From Candidula unifasciata (Eukaryota > Mollusca > Gastropoda > Stylommatophora > Geomitridae), in contig CAJHNH020001999.1 of the NCBI GenBank assembly GCA_905116865.2, positions 10,001 through 74,000 of the forward strand: 64,000 nt of DNA, in the 5' to 3' direction. Made by a program: the position numbers and the translations under genes. This document shows, in pieces, positions 48,625-61,039 of the stretch; the stretch's first letter is position 1; every line of letters begins with the position of its first letter. The notes under the pieces were generated by a model. The model saw only the letters and a program-made list of their open reading frames with translations, had not been told where the DNA came from and did not search any database.

Positions 48625-49545
48625 CTGATATGAGTCCTGTCAAGTGATGCCACCACTTCACACGTGAGATGCCAGTTTCAATTTTCCGGAGCATGATCTA
48701 TGAGCCCGCTATAATTACATCATGTCAAGCTGTCGGAATGCTGTTGTTACTGCCTCCACCTCCATTCTCATACTGACAATTGCAATGAAACCCTCACCCA
48801 CTAAAAATCTAAGTAGAGACCAATCTGTGCATATAATGAATGATGTCACCAGTACCTCTGTTGTTTCACCACCTGTCTATTCCCATGCCCCTTCGAGAAA
48901 GAACAAAATACAGGAGCACCTCCAACTTCATGGATTTGGAATTAATCTGTCAAAGTGGCATGGATGTCTAATCTTTATGGTAAGGGTAAAAAAAAAAGGT
49001 CTGCGCACATAAAAAATCATATGGAAGTTGGATATCCGAAAAAGGAGACAAAATGAGTGGCAGTCCGTATTCAATTGATCATTAGCAAACTAACCCATCT
49101 AAAGTAATGCCATGCTGCATTTATACAAATGTCATCCTTATGAATGCTACTGTTTGTGCATGATTTTAATAGTCCCATAGAACGACTGGAGGAGCTGACA
49201 GTATCACTTAGGATGGTGAAAGAGGCAAAAGTGATTAGCTGCAAAGTTACTTACTTGCTCTTCCTGAAAAGATTCTACTTTAAAAAAAAAATGTCTTCCG
49301 CTTGATAGTAAGCTCCAATATTTATACCTTTTGGTAGGCAATCCAACAAGTCAACCAGAGGCAAACACCTGCCAAGCATCCACACAATATTTAATTCAGA
49401 AATATGAGACCCGCTAGGCTGGTCACGGACACCGTCAGCTTCCGATAAGAACATTTTATGGTGAACTCCAGCATATTAATAGATCCTCAGAACATTCCAT
49501 ATTTGGAAATTCTTAAAATCGTTAAGTCTTTTAGATTAGTAATTA
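48625..49545. other. Intergenic DNA without recognised features
   Basis: Only short open frames with no motif. Confidence 0.4.
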
Positions 49546-49549
49546 GTGC

Positions 49550-51700
49550 TTAGTGATTATAGAAAGGATTATCATCACAGCACTCCGGACAGATCCATAG
49601 GTGCTCTGATCTTCTCCTAAAAAGCTTTACAAGTGTAAAAAAGATCAATGATGCCTGTTCTGTGTGGGTTAATGAAACATCTTGTCCTGTTAGTGAAATG
49701 TTCATTTCTTGCAGCCCCAGGCTGTACCCCCATGTCCATCAGTCTAGACTGGGATACGGAGTCATGTCCTTTGGCGTGCTCCTCGGTACTGTAAGTGCAG
49801 CGCATGGCATTGATAACATCACTTCTGTCCAGTACTGCACCAGCCATAGCAACCACAGTGTCAACAAGATAGTCTGCACGCTCGTGCATTACTTGGCACA
49901 AAGATGAAGGTTAGGGCAGATATTCATGAAGTGCTTAGTGTTGCAATCCATTCTTGACCGATAAATCCAGCTTAGGTTTTGTTATACATATTCATCGAGT
50001 CACTAAGAATGCATACTTGTGTGTGACCTTTCAGTACCAGGCCATGCATAGTTTCCATTGTAAGGCTACTAGTTGTAACAGCAAAGGCGCCATTCATCTC
50101 CTTGATGGTTCCCCCCTTGAGCTTACTTTGAAAGCCCATGCACTTCGCTTGCCCCTAGTTAGTGACCCATTTGTGTAAACTATAGCATCACCTTCATCTG
50201 TGTTTTCGTCAATCAGTGTTCTGACTAAGGTGTCAGCAATGCCAGGAATATGCTCTCTACAGCTTCCATCAAGTGTGATATGGACTAATATTAATTTTTG
50301 GAGAATGAGGCATAATAATCCATTAGATTCTAAAATTCATGTCAGCAAGGCGGCAAACATGTTCGATGGCATCCTCAGCTCGACCCATCCAGGATTTGTC
50401 TTTTTTGAGTCTACTCTTTTTTTTGCTTGCGTATTTCCTCATAAAGTGGTTGTCAATGGTCTGACTTCATTTTGGGGAAAGCAATAGCTCTGGATAGCTT
50501 GATTCTGTTTTCCATTGTGGGGATATCCAAGAGATATTGCATGGATTTATAGGAGGTGTCCCTAGTGCATTCAAGAATGATACGCATTGCCTCATTTTCA
50601 ATTTTTTTTCCAGTCTGTTCATCTGTTTTGTCTTTATCCTCCAAGTGTGGAGGGCTGCAGCTGGTGTATTTCAAGATGGCTATTATCTTTTCCAATGTTT
50701 TGCCTAATGTGTCCTGCATCGTAATGATTCTATAGCCATTTATGTGCTTGGCGTCTTTGCCAAGTTTTTCTAGTGGAATCAAATAGCTATGCAGCCAGCT
50801 TTATGAGATGGTACTATTAAAGATGCTGTCATTGAAGGCTTTACATTGGACCTCCATGGATGTTGTGGGCAGCTTGGCAATGTCTTCATAATGAATACCC
50901 TCAGGGCCGGGAGAAGATTTCTTTGATGTTTAGATGATGGTCTTTATTTCAGTGACCGTAATTAGATGATTATCATTAATGTATATACTGGTACATGTTG
51001 CAACGAGCATATCCATGGAAGTCTGACGAGTGGCAGTGTCTTGCTTGCATATTTGTTTGAGGTATCTGTCATGGAGTTCTCTTCCTTTCTCTTCATCAGA
51101 CCTGTTCCATGTCTGGTCTTCATTAGGGAAGTCTCTGATCACTTGGCGTCTGGGAGCACCTGTCATAGTCTTGTGTACGGACCAGAATTTGACAAGAGAT
51201 CTTTCTTTGCACACATCATGGCAATATTTCCCAGGTTGTGTCTTTGGCTTGCTAGGTAACTGCTTTGAAGTCTGCTGTTGTGGTCTGCATGTCTGTTTGC
51301 ATTCCCGCAGTAGGTCTGGGGTAGAGTCAGTGGATTTCATTGCTTTCTGCCAGATCTTTACAGCATGTCCTAGGCTGACTCAACCTCATCATTTCACAAC
51401 AATGATTGTTGCAGCTGTTTTCTTTGGCCTACACAGTGTTAGCTTTTGCTAATGACATCAATGTCTGATGTCTTTTTAAAATGGTTTGAATTGATCCTAT
51501 GGTGTGTGCTGACACCTTTTTTTAAAAAGAATAAAACAGGGACAGTGGTCGCTGCCATGATTACATAGTACATACCAACTACAGTGTGGACTAAGTCTAG
51601 ATGAAACTAAAGCCAAGTCAAGCACACTGTCTTCTTCTGGTTGATAGGATATCCTGGTGATTCTTTCATTGAATAGGCAGACTATGTCCATTTTCACCAA
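49550..51700 (-). mobile_element. Long decayed LINE with endonuclease, RT-linker and RNase H remnants
   Basis: In sense (minus) order: 51700-51497 has DSVLDLALVSSRLSPHC and NHGSDHCPCFILF, the end of an APE-type endonuclease (S-D-H). 51340-50930 has PGKYCHDVCKERSLVKFWSV. 50782-50453 has EKLGKDAKHINGYRIITMQD and NEAMRIILECTRDTSYKSMQ. 49901-49617 has MCQVMHERADYLVDTVVAMA, RLMDMGVQPGAARNEH and NPHRTGIIDL, the RNase H end. The RT palm is largely lost. Confidence 0.75.
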
Positions 51701-51759
51701 GGCATCCTCGAAATCCTCCCCTTTTCTGTTTACTGAACTATTGCCCCATAGTTAAATCT

Positions 51760-52010
51760 TTTGGAATTAAAGCAGAGACATAGGAGGCTATTGCACAAGA
51801 CCGATCTAGAGTCCTCAAGCATGGTGTATCAGCCAGCCAGGCAGCAGAGGTTGTACTGGAAGAAAACCAGAAGCAGAAGGAACCCTATGGCCAATTCCAA
51901 CTTCACTGTACTTCCGACTATTGTCCACAGTGCTCAAGATCCTCCCTGGCTATAACTGGACTCATCAGCCATCTCTATGTTCACTGTATCCGACAGCACA
52001 AGTTTTAATA
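51760..52010 (+). mobile_element. LINE tail with C2H2-like finger
   Basis: One frame reads IAQDRSRVLKHGVSASQAAE, YGQFQLHCTSDYCPQCSRSS and LAITGLISHLYVH, the C-x2-C ... H-x3-H end found on some invertebrate LINE proteins. Confidence 0.65.
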
Positions 52011-52393
52011 AAATCTGTGGATGGTAAATGGTTTTGATCACCTGTGATGGATGAAAAACACACGTTGAACTGATAGGCCACCAGCATTAGGCTCCTAACC
52101 TTGTATATGCGGGCCTGTATTAATCTACCATTCTGTGGCATTAGAAGACTGAGCCAATTATTCATGCTAAGTTTGCAATGAGATCGATTGTTATAATAAT
52201 ATAGAATATAACATTAAAGGCATCATTATGGTTAGACAAAATTCTGATATCTTTCTGCTCTCAGTAAATTTGAGAAATTTGAGCTATCAGACAATTTAAA
52301 GACGATGGAGAATACAACATATATTGCTTAGCGTATTTTCCAAGGGTAATCAAAAGGAATTTAACTTGTTTAATGTTGTTTCTTGTATTTCAG

Positions 52394-54253
52394 ATTATAA
52401 TGGACATTCAGAGTGAAGATATTCTTAAACAGCTCTTAGAACGACTGGATAAGATGGACAATCACCATCATAAACTGGACTGAGTGATGGAGCGCCTGGA
52501 TACGCTACAGAATATTATAGAAGGACAGAACCATAAACACAATTTGCTTGATGAAAAACTTGTGGCAGTGACAATAAAACTGCAACAAGAAAAAACCGCC
52601 ACGACAGAGCAGTTGCAACAGTCTCTACGAGAAATTGTTGAGCCAGTTCGTGTCACTGAGAGTCAGGGGGTATTTACTCCATCGCCATTCAAGAATATAC
52701 AATTGTTACATGGCTTGGGCACCCAGATTGGTCACATATTGAAATTGATAGATGACAGAACTGTCGATACAGCAGAAAAGTGCCAAGAGTTAACATCTTG
52801 GTCACGTAAGATGGAAGATAAAATGTCTGAACTTGCAGACAACAGCGTGAAAATGAAAACGTTTCTAGTGGAGATGAGGTCAGTTAAAGATCTTATTAAA
52901 GGACAGACTGACTCTGAACTAATTTGGTTAAATAACCAGCTTGACAAAAAGTTATCAGAAAAAGGTTCTTTTGTGAGAGATATTCATCAACACCAAACAG
53001 AAACACAATTAAAAACAGTTCATTCTGATGAGCAGGTTGTAAAGACCGACAAAGCGCATGGAAAACAGCAAAGAAATACTAATGATGCCCTGAGTGTCAA
53101 CCAACAGTTGTCAACAGAAATGTGCAACAAACAAATGCAAGCAATTCTAGACCTTGATAGAAAAATCGAACAACTTAATTCCTCAGTGTTGGACGTGTCT
53201 AGAGACGTGAAGATATCCTTAGATACCATCTTGACAACAAATAAACAATGCGTTATAGATCTGGAAAACAGAATGAGCAACTTAATAGATCAAATAAATG
53301 AAACCAGCAAGGAACAACCACGTTTAATAAGTGAAGCTTTACAATTAGATTTAAACAAAGTGTTTGAGGCAGTGAAAGAAGAATTTCAGACAAATAGTAG
53401 AACGGCTGTAGCAGAATCACAGGCTCAAAGTATCAGAATAATTAGTGCTGTTGAAATGGTCAAAAATGATTTAAGACATTTGATCCAAACAGAAGAAGAC
53501 AATAACAGCAAGTACAAAGCAGAGTTTGGAAAAATCCATTCGTCAGTTAACTCCCTTTCTGTAAGTATAAAAGAAAATATAACGACTGTATTAAAAAAGG
53601 TTGACTGCAATGAGGCATCAATGAAAAGCAGACATACAACTACGATAAACCAAATAAAAAAACTCTGCACTCCTACAAAAGTAAACAAACAATTGGAAGA
53701 ACTCACATCTGACTTGAAAGATTGTATATGTAAGACCAAACGTGAGATATTTGCTGTTACAGAAAAAGAAGCTCAGATAGTCAGAGACCGGATACAAGGA
53801 CCTCTGCCATGTATTGGAAAGTACACGTTTGATTTTTACGTGGATGATTTTAAATTGTTGGTCAGATCAGGGGAATATTTATCAAGTCTACCTTGGTACA
53901 TCAACGAGCTACAGACTTGTGTGACTGGCTGGGTTAAACTGTCGACAAATGGTGAGATGGAAGTTTGGTTAATGCATGGACGTCACGCCCGTGAAGTAGG
54001 GCTACAGCCAAGTCCACGTAAAACACTGAAGGTTAATGCATCAATCTGTGACATTTGTAACAATAAATTACCGACTCTGGATGTTGGTGAGGAGAATATG
54101 TTTCTAGATGAGGCAGATATTCAATGGAACGGCTACACGGGTCAGAAAATTGGCGTGACGTCATGTGACAAGTTATTAGAGAAAGGATATGGGGAGCAGG
54201 AAGGGTATGCACGTGGAGCCTTGTTGATTAGATATGAGGTCATGGTACAGTAA
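52394..54253 (+). CDS. Coiled-coil protein with possible TRAF/MATH-like domain, paralogue 2 (early in-frame TGA)
   Basis: The exon starts after the acceptor TTGTATTTCAG (ends 52393). The conserved ATG at 52400 gives MDIQSEDILKQLLERLDKM but meets TGA at 52481-52483 (codon 28), where paralogue 1 has AGA. After it the frame is open for 589 codons to TAA 54251. The next ATG is 52487 (MERLDTLQNIIEGQ), giving 588 residues. The coiled coil and C-terminal domain are as in paralogue 1 (shared EKEAQIVRDRIQGPLP, GKYTFDF, LLIRYEV), with about 80 extra coiled-coil residues near 53370-53690. Either translation starts at 52487 or this is a young nonsense allele. Confidence 0.78.
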
Positions 54254-54707
54254 GATTTAAAAAAACAAAAAAACAATAAGCTGTTTTCTGCTGTGCTTCT
54301 ATAACCATGGTAATAATCAGGGCATATTTTACATACATACAAACATAATGCATACGTGCATACATACGTAACCACAAATCAAACACACATACTTTTTTTT
54401 CTGTATGTTCTCATTATCTTGCTTGGTTTGTCTTTGTGTTTCTTTTATTGCTGTTTGTGTGTGTGTTAAATTCAATGTTTATTATTATTGTTTGTTGTTC
54501 TGTTAGTCTTGTTTTTCTTGTCCTTCATTTGTAGTCCTGATACCAGGTTGTAGCCTAGTGTCGTTTTTTTTTTTTAAATTTGTGATACGCTCTATCATCC
54601 CATGTAGCTTGAGTGATGAAATCGTTTATCTTTTTTCTGATTTCAGCTTCACTATTTATCCATCTCTCTCTTCGTCTTTCCCGCGCTTTAAGATGTCCTG
54701 CTGTTAA

Positions 54708-54723
54708 AATAAAACACAATAAA
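54708..54723 (+). terminator. Candidate polyadenylation signals after paralogue 2
   Basis: Two AATAAA hexamers (54708-54713, 54718-54723), about 455 bp after the stop. Confidence 0.4.
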
Positions 54724-54972
54724 TCTTACATGCAGTTTGGTCTGGCTGCATTCCACCTCGTTGATCAAACCATTGTATTCATTATATGTCACTATAATTC
54801 AGACGCAGTCTTATTCTAGCTTTCTCTCTGCTAATGCTGGTACAGTGGTACCTCAACTTACGAATTTAATTCGTTCCTGACTGTAGCTGGTATCTCGAAA
54901 ACCAAGTTTCCCTTTGCCTCTTCCGCGAACTTAGTTAATCCCTTGTCCGATTTAAAAAAAAGGCAGGAAAAG

Positions 54973-54993
54973 GGGGGGGGGGGGGGGGGGGAA
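54973..54993. repeat. poly-G tract
   Basis: About 18 consecutive G. Confidence 0.85.
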
Positions 54994-56125
54994 GAAGGGG
55001 GGATTATTATTTTTAAAAAAAAATCAATTTAATAAAAACTACTATCACTTAAATTAAGATAATGCAAAGAAATTGATAAAAAATGAGGAGGAGCATTATT
55101 ATACAATAAATGTGTATTTTGTATACGATTACACATTTTTGTTTATGAAACCTTGTGATTTACCCGACGCCTATGTATTTTATATGAAAATTAGCTTCCA
55201 TTGAAGTGAAAAACATTATGCAGTCACTTGTGATCAGTGGCTCTTTTCTGTTGCTTTGGCGAGGAAGCTTTTGAAGACCTATATAACATTGTCTATGACT
55301 GTCGTTTCCTTAGAACCTTTCTGAAAAGATTAATGAAATTGTCTTTTAAGACACTGGTGGCTCTAGAAACACCAGCTTGATATGGTTGTCACTTGTTTAC
55401 TAATTCTTCTAGAATTGCAAAATTTATTTATATAGCTTGTTAGGATTGGTCTCTTTTTGGTGGCGTCTTCATTTTGTGAAATTTGCTCTTCCTTCCTAGC
55501 CCTTACTTTTCTTGTTCAGTTCTTACTCTTGCAGCTCTACCAGCTCCTATGTGTCTGTTTGATCACTTTCAAATTCATAGTCTTGTCAGGAAGCAGCTGC
55601 ATCTACAATTTCAATTTCGCTTTCATATCCTTCCAAGACAGTTTTTTTTAATCATCTCTCAATGCCTCGTATTCGAGGCAAATGCGACATACTAACATGA
55701 AAAATGCATGCATGCACAGCACATCACGGTTCCTATCTCTAATCCAGGTTCATATGTAGAAGTCTCAATGGTATATAGATATAAAAAGAGTTATACAAGC
55801 CTGCTGTGTTGTTTGCAGACTGGGGATTACTCAAGACTTAGGAATGGAAACCTGAAAGAAAACATATCTGTTGAACTCGGATTACTGAGCCACATACTTA
55901 ATAAAACTGTGTAAGGTACTCTCTTCATAATCACGTACTATGGTGTGTTGGGTTTTGTGTCTTGTTTGTCTTCATTGTACAATTGTAAATTTTAATATTA
56001 TGCTGTTGAAGGATCATTCTGATTGCTCACAAACATCTTCATCGGTCTCACAAAGAGCAGCAGCTCAGTGTACAATTTATGTCTTTGTCAAAGATCAAAA
56101 TGAGCATATACTAGCCCCACGCAAG
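54994..56125. other. Intergenic DNA without recognised features
   Basis: AT-rich; short frames only. Confidence 0.4.
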
Positions 56126-56139
56126 CTACTGCTGTTTTT

Positions 56140-56255
56140 ACTGGTGAAAATGGTTACTGGTACCATCGGAACTGGAACTCCTCACTTGCTGCTGAAGATG
56201 GGGACTGAGCACTTATGGGAGTGTCCCGAGTGCTTTGATGTAAATTCTTAATTCA
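56140..56255 (+). mobile_element. LINE terminal fragment with WECPECFDVNS ending
   Basis: One frame reads TPHLLLKMGTEHLWECPECF then DVNS and a stop. Confidence 0.62.
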
Positions 56256-56494
56256 ACATTCAACATAACTGGTGAAAACTAAGGCGTTCTTGTGTGCACT
56301 TTCAACAATGTCACTCATTTCGTTAAAAAGGTTTTGAATGTCTAAATTGTGACAGAATTATGTTACTTTCAGTAGTTATGTGTCTTTTTTTTTAAACAGT
56401 ATAGATATAGGGTGAACGTCCAAAGGATGTGTACACATTTAATTTTTTTCTTGTATAATACAGTATTCGCAATTATAACAACAGTATGTATGTG

Positions 56495-56528
56495 TGTGTG
56501 TATATATATATATTGTGTATATATATAT

Positions 56529-56595
<67 letters not shown>
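56495..56595. repeat. (TA)n microsatellite
   Basis: About 100 bp of TA with short GT interruptions at the left. Confidence 0.95.
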
Positions 56596-56598
<3 letters not shown>

Positions 56599-56599
56599 T

Positions 56600-57195
56600 G
56601 AAAAAAATCAGTATAATGTTATTGCTTGCTTTCCGTTTGTAGTCTTTTATTATTTTACTGGCTTGATATTGACCCCATCTCGATTAAAGTGCTAGTTGGT
56701 TTATAAATATTAGACTAGCATCAGACACTCATTGACTCTCATGTCTTCCATGTTAAAATACTGATATAATGTTATATATAGTTGCAACCTCTTCACAGAA
56801 TCTTACATGTACACATAAAACATATTTCTAGTTAACTGAGAAATGATGATATAGATAAAGGAATTAACGGATTTTGTGTTTCTAACAAATGCTCTGTCAC
56901 GACGAAAGATGGTTTTGGCGGTAACGATTATGTGAGTAATGTGTTGAATATAAATCAGATCTAGAGGGGAGGTATTATAAGTATCAGGTCAATAGTAACC
57001 AGCTTTAACTAATTACAACAGGAGATACATAATTAAAAAAACAAATAATAGTAAATAAAAGCACACTTAAAAACCAATCATTACATTAATGATACTGTTG
57101 TCTTATCTTCACATATTTTCATCATGATGAAAGGAACGGTCTGGAAATAAGACATATCTTTGTCACACATCACCACTTACTGACATTTAAAAAAA
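56600..57195. other. Intergenic DNA without recognised features
   Basis: AT-rich, no frame or repeat recognised. Confidence 0.4.
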
Positions 57196-57199
57196 GGAC

Positions 57200-57465
57200 C
57201 CATCTCGGCACTTTCAGGCCCACGGGGCAGATAGGATTAGACCAATATTTTATAGGCCCCTAGGAACTTAGTGGATGATGTGGTCAGCACCATGCCAGCC
57301 GTCTTTACTTTCCAGCAATGTGTGTGGTTCACAGTTAGGGCTAGTTCGACCTGGAAGCCAACGTCATTTGTCTTTAAAAAAAAATCAAATTCCGTCAGGG
57401 TGCGAAGCCACCACTTCTGATCTGCTGGCGAGCGTCTAGCCGATACACCACAGCAACTTTTTTAT
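57200..57465 (-). mobile_element. tRNA-derived SINE, family B, copy 2
   Basis: Antisense to 22856-23135: GATGTGGTCAGCACCATG, CGTCTTTACTTTCCAGC and CGAGCGTCTAGCCGATACAC correspond to its body and head. Confidence 0.75.
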
Positions 57466-57728
57466 AGTAAAGTTGAAGGACTGAAAATTATATCTGACAT
57501 ATGCAGTGAAAGCAGTGGCGTGTTTAGGGTACTACAGGTAGGGAAAATGCCCTAGCGCTACTTGAAAAGTAAAAAAAAAGGGGTAGGAAGAGGGATGGGG
57601 CTAAACATTACAGTTTTTTCTGTATAGTGTGGGTACATGTTTTTAATAATCTTCTGCTGTGCTGGAACCAGTGATTGGTTTGTATGCTAAAGATTTACAT
57701 TTCTTGACCACAAAGCCTATCTATGGAT

Positions 57729-57898
57729 TTGAAGCCCCACCCTGGCTTTTGCCAGGGCCCTGAATTTAGCCAGGCTATAAATATGGCCTAATGGCTGAAA
57801 GGGGTTTCTGGGACCTCTCCACGGGTGATCCCCATCCGCATGCTGGCATTTTGTGTCACCAGGTGTTTATCGCTTGTGTGATGTCCTGGTGGGGTGCA
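57729..57898 (+). repeat. Dispersed repeat family H, copy 2
   Basis: Matches 21609-21776 end to end, including GAAGCCCCACCCTGGCTTTT and GTGATGTCCTGGTGGGGT. Confidence 0.78.
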
Positions 57899-58640
57899 TC
57901 AGGAGAGAGAGAGGGAGATATTTACAGCAGTAGTTTATATGTCCTTTTTAATTCAGTAGTTATTCACAACACTATCAAATGCGCAAATTACACACTTTAC
58001 AGTATTTGCCAGGTATATATTTTTCTATTATTTGAATTTTACTTGCAAATTCATTAAACAGGTTTCACAATTACACGATGCATGGTTTTCAAAAAGTAGC
58101 TCCAGAAATTTGCAAAGGCTAATGCAAATTACAAAAGCTTTCTGATAATGCCCATTGGTACCATATACCTTGGGCACGTGACTGAGTGAAAGCTGCAAAC
58201 CTATGCGTAAATAATTTCTGAAGTGAATAATTTCTCTGTGCCATTACAACACCCTATTTTAATTATGACATTGTAAAGAGTTTTAAGATTAAACTGTCAT
58301 GTTGAGAGTGTGACAAATAAAATTGCCGAAACCATAGTTTTTGATGTCATAAGATTTCTCATTTAACAAGCATTTGTAGACTTTCTGTATATGTGAGTAG
58401 TGCAGAGCAGCTTTACGGTCCCTATTGTCTGCCTTCCTTCCTTCTTCAAACTATACTAATTGTGGCTCAGATTGGGACGTAGCTCACTTTGCCCTCCCGA
58501 TTTAGGTCAGAGTGGGGCTCTGGTGGTTTGAAGTAAACTACAGCTCGGGTGAGGTGGGGATTAGCTGCGACTCAGAATGTCAGTAAGGGGGAGGGGGGAA
58601 GTCGTGTTTTTTTTAGGTTATGTAGTAGATTAAAGAAAGC
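57899..58640. other. Intergenic DNA without recognised features
   Basis: A GA-rich patch at 57902-57917; otherwise nothing. Confidence 0.4.
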
Positions 58641-58647
58641 TATGGGT

Positions 58648-58932
58648 GATCCCCGTGTGGGTTCCGGGGCCCTACTATGGGAAAAACAAGAATAGACCCA
58701 CTGCCTACCCAAAAGCATGTCGTAAGAGTTGACTAATTAGGAGCTTCCTTCGAGGTTGGAGTGCATCTGCCCGAGAAGCAAGGAACCAACAGTCTGCATA
58801 CAGATCTGTCAAACGGGTGCACAACACTCAGGTTTTGGAACAGGACTGCAGTCCAGAAGTGGATGAACAACCAGAACTTTCCACCGGAGTTTACAGCCGG
58901 TGAACGCAAGGAAGAAGAAGAAGAAGCTATGG
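58648..58932 (+). repeat. GAA-tailed repeat family G, copy g (best copy)
   Basis: Runs from CCCCGTGTGGGTTCCGGGGC through GAATAGACCCACTGCC, GGAGTGCATCTGCCCGAG, AAGGAACCAACAGTCTGC and GGATGAACAACCAGAAC to CCGGTGAACGCAAGGAAG and (GAA)4. Useful as the family reference. Confidence 0.82.
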
Positions 58933-59383
58933 GTGAAACTAGTCTATTTTCTCCAGAGAAGGAATGTATGCATTAATAATGAGGTTAGGGATAGAACATA
59001 ATTCAAGTAATTTAGATCGGACGAATGTGGTCAAGTCCGAACATGGTACACGTAGGATTGTAACACGGCCGACTCTATTAAATATTTATCCTCGAGGTAA
59101 AAACAGAACAAACAAATTTATCCAGTTTCATCTTATTGGATGAAATCAGTTCCTTATCATTGTGAATTTTTTGGTAACTGTTTATAAATACATCACACAT
59201 ATTTCTGAACACTGCATGCAACAAAGCGTATAAGTATCATGAATGGTGTATTATTTTAAAGGTAATTAAAGCAAATTTTAAAAGACCATATAACTGCAAA
59301 TGCTGTGCAGCCTTCACATGTCAAACACAAAAATTCCCCATGTAGATACTGGGTCTCGTTGCTCAAAACAGTGTCTGGAACAA

Positions 59384-60780
59384 GACTAAAGCCGAGAAGT
59401 AGATGAACAACCAGAAGTTTCTACCAGAGTTGACATCCAGTGATCGCGAAGAAGAAGCAGATGATTCACAAAAATGAACACAGACCGTACAACTGCAAAT
59501 ATGCATAAGAAGTAGATGAACAACCAGCAGTTTCTGCCAGAGTTGACAGCCATTGATCGCGAAGCAGAAGATGATTCACAAAAGTGAACATAAATGGTTG
59601 AGGAATAATATTATTAGTGTACTTCACAAAATATAATTATACTGTTAGTCAACAATTAGTAAAGAGGCAAAGAGTGACTTGCTGTGAGTGGTTAGTAAGT
59701 TAAAAAAATATTGTGTTTATCTACTTACCCAGAGCTCTGAAATATCTTGACAAAATGTATCCACAGTGTAGTTGCACCATATATGCCCAGTCAATATGAA
59801 AGCAATAGTTATCTTCCAACACAAGATAGTTTGCACCTGACAACTGAGGATATTCTCCAGATTTGGCTTCTAAACTACCTGTTTGTATTACCCTGTCGTG
59901 AGCCCACGTGGGTAAATACACTTATATAGTGAGTGTGTGGGTTTGAACCCTAACAGTGCCCTACCACGTGAGAAACTAGACTAATATCCGAGCTATGTTG
60001 ATCTCAGACAAAGTCCTGGATATCAAGAAAACAAGACTAAAGCCGAGAAGTAGATGAACAACCAGAATTTTCTACCAGAGTTTACATCCGGTGATCGCAA
60101 AGAAGAAGATGATTCACAAAAATGAACACAGACCGTACAACAGCAAATATGCATAAGAAGTAGATAAACAACCAGCAGTTTCTGCCAGAGTTGACAGCCA
60201 GTGATCGCGAAGCAGAAGATGATTCACAAAAAATGAACACAGAGCAAACAACTGCAAATATGCATAAGAAGTAGATAAACAACCAGAAGTTTCTGCCAGT
60301 TTACAACCAGTGATCGCGAAGCAGGAGATGATTCACAAAAGTGAACATAAATGGTTGAGGAATAATATTATTAGTGAACTTCACAAAATATAATTATACT
60401 GTTAGTCAACAATTTGTAAAGAGGCAAAGAGTGACTTGCTGTGAGTGGTTAGTAAGTAAAAAAAAATATTATTTTTATCTACTTACCCAGAGCTCTGAAA
60501 TATCTTGACAAAATGTATCCACAGTGTAGTTGCACCATATATGCCCAGTGAATATGAAAGCAATAGTTGTCTTCCAACACAAGATAGTTTGCACCTGACA
60601 ACTGACGATATTCTCCAGATTTGGCTTCTAAATTACCTGTTTGTATTACCCTGTCGTGAGCCCACGTGGGTAAATACACTTCTATATTGAGTGTGGGTTT
60701 GAACCCTAACAGTGCCCACCCACGTGAGAAACTAGACTATTATCCGAGCTATGTTGATCTCAAAGTCCTGGATTTCAAGA
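59384..60780. repeat. Composite tandem duplication
   Basis: Two copies (59384-60030 and 60031-60780), each a short array of about 95-bp units derived from family G (AAGTAGATGAACAACCAG ... GATCGCGAAGCAGAAG) plus a spacer of about 455 bp. The array has two units in the first copy and three in the second. The spacers differ at few positions and start ATGGTTGAGGAATAATATTA. Confidence 0.85.
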
Positions 60781-61039
60781 TAGTAGATGTAATTCTAGAT
60801 GTCTCTGATTTGTAGTTAGATATTAAAAAAAAATTTCTTTAAGTGTCAATTTAATAATTACTGTTTAAAATATATATTACAATATTGTGTTTTGGTCTAG
60901 GCACTTACGTTATTGTAATTGCGATTACTTTGAACCTACTGCGGTCAACGCTCAACAATCTGGCAGCCCCCAGTACTGATTAGGAGCGAGCCTAAATCAA
61001 ACTTTGAACTGTATCCTCACTGTGTTGTGAGTTATAGCT

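Noticed and set aside
52481..52483. Selenocysteine codon
   Set aside because: The aligned residue in the paralogue is Arg, not Cys, and I see no reason for a selenoprotein here.
59721..60679. Conserved 66-residue minus-strand frame in both duplication copies
   Set aside because: The copies are recent duplicates, so frame conservation carries little information; no motif or splice context supports it.
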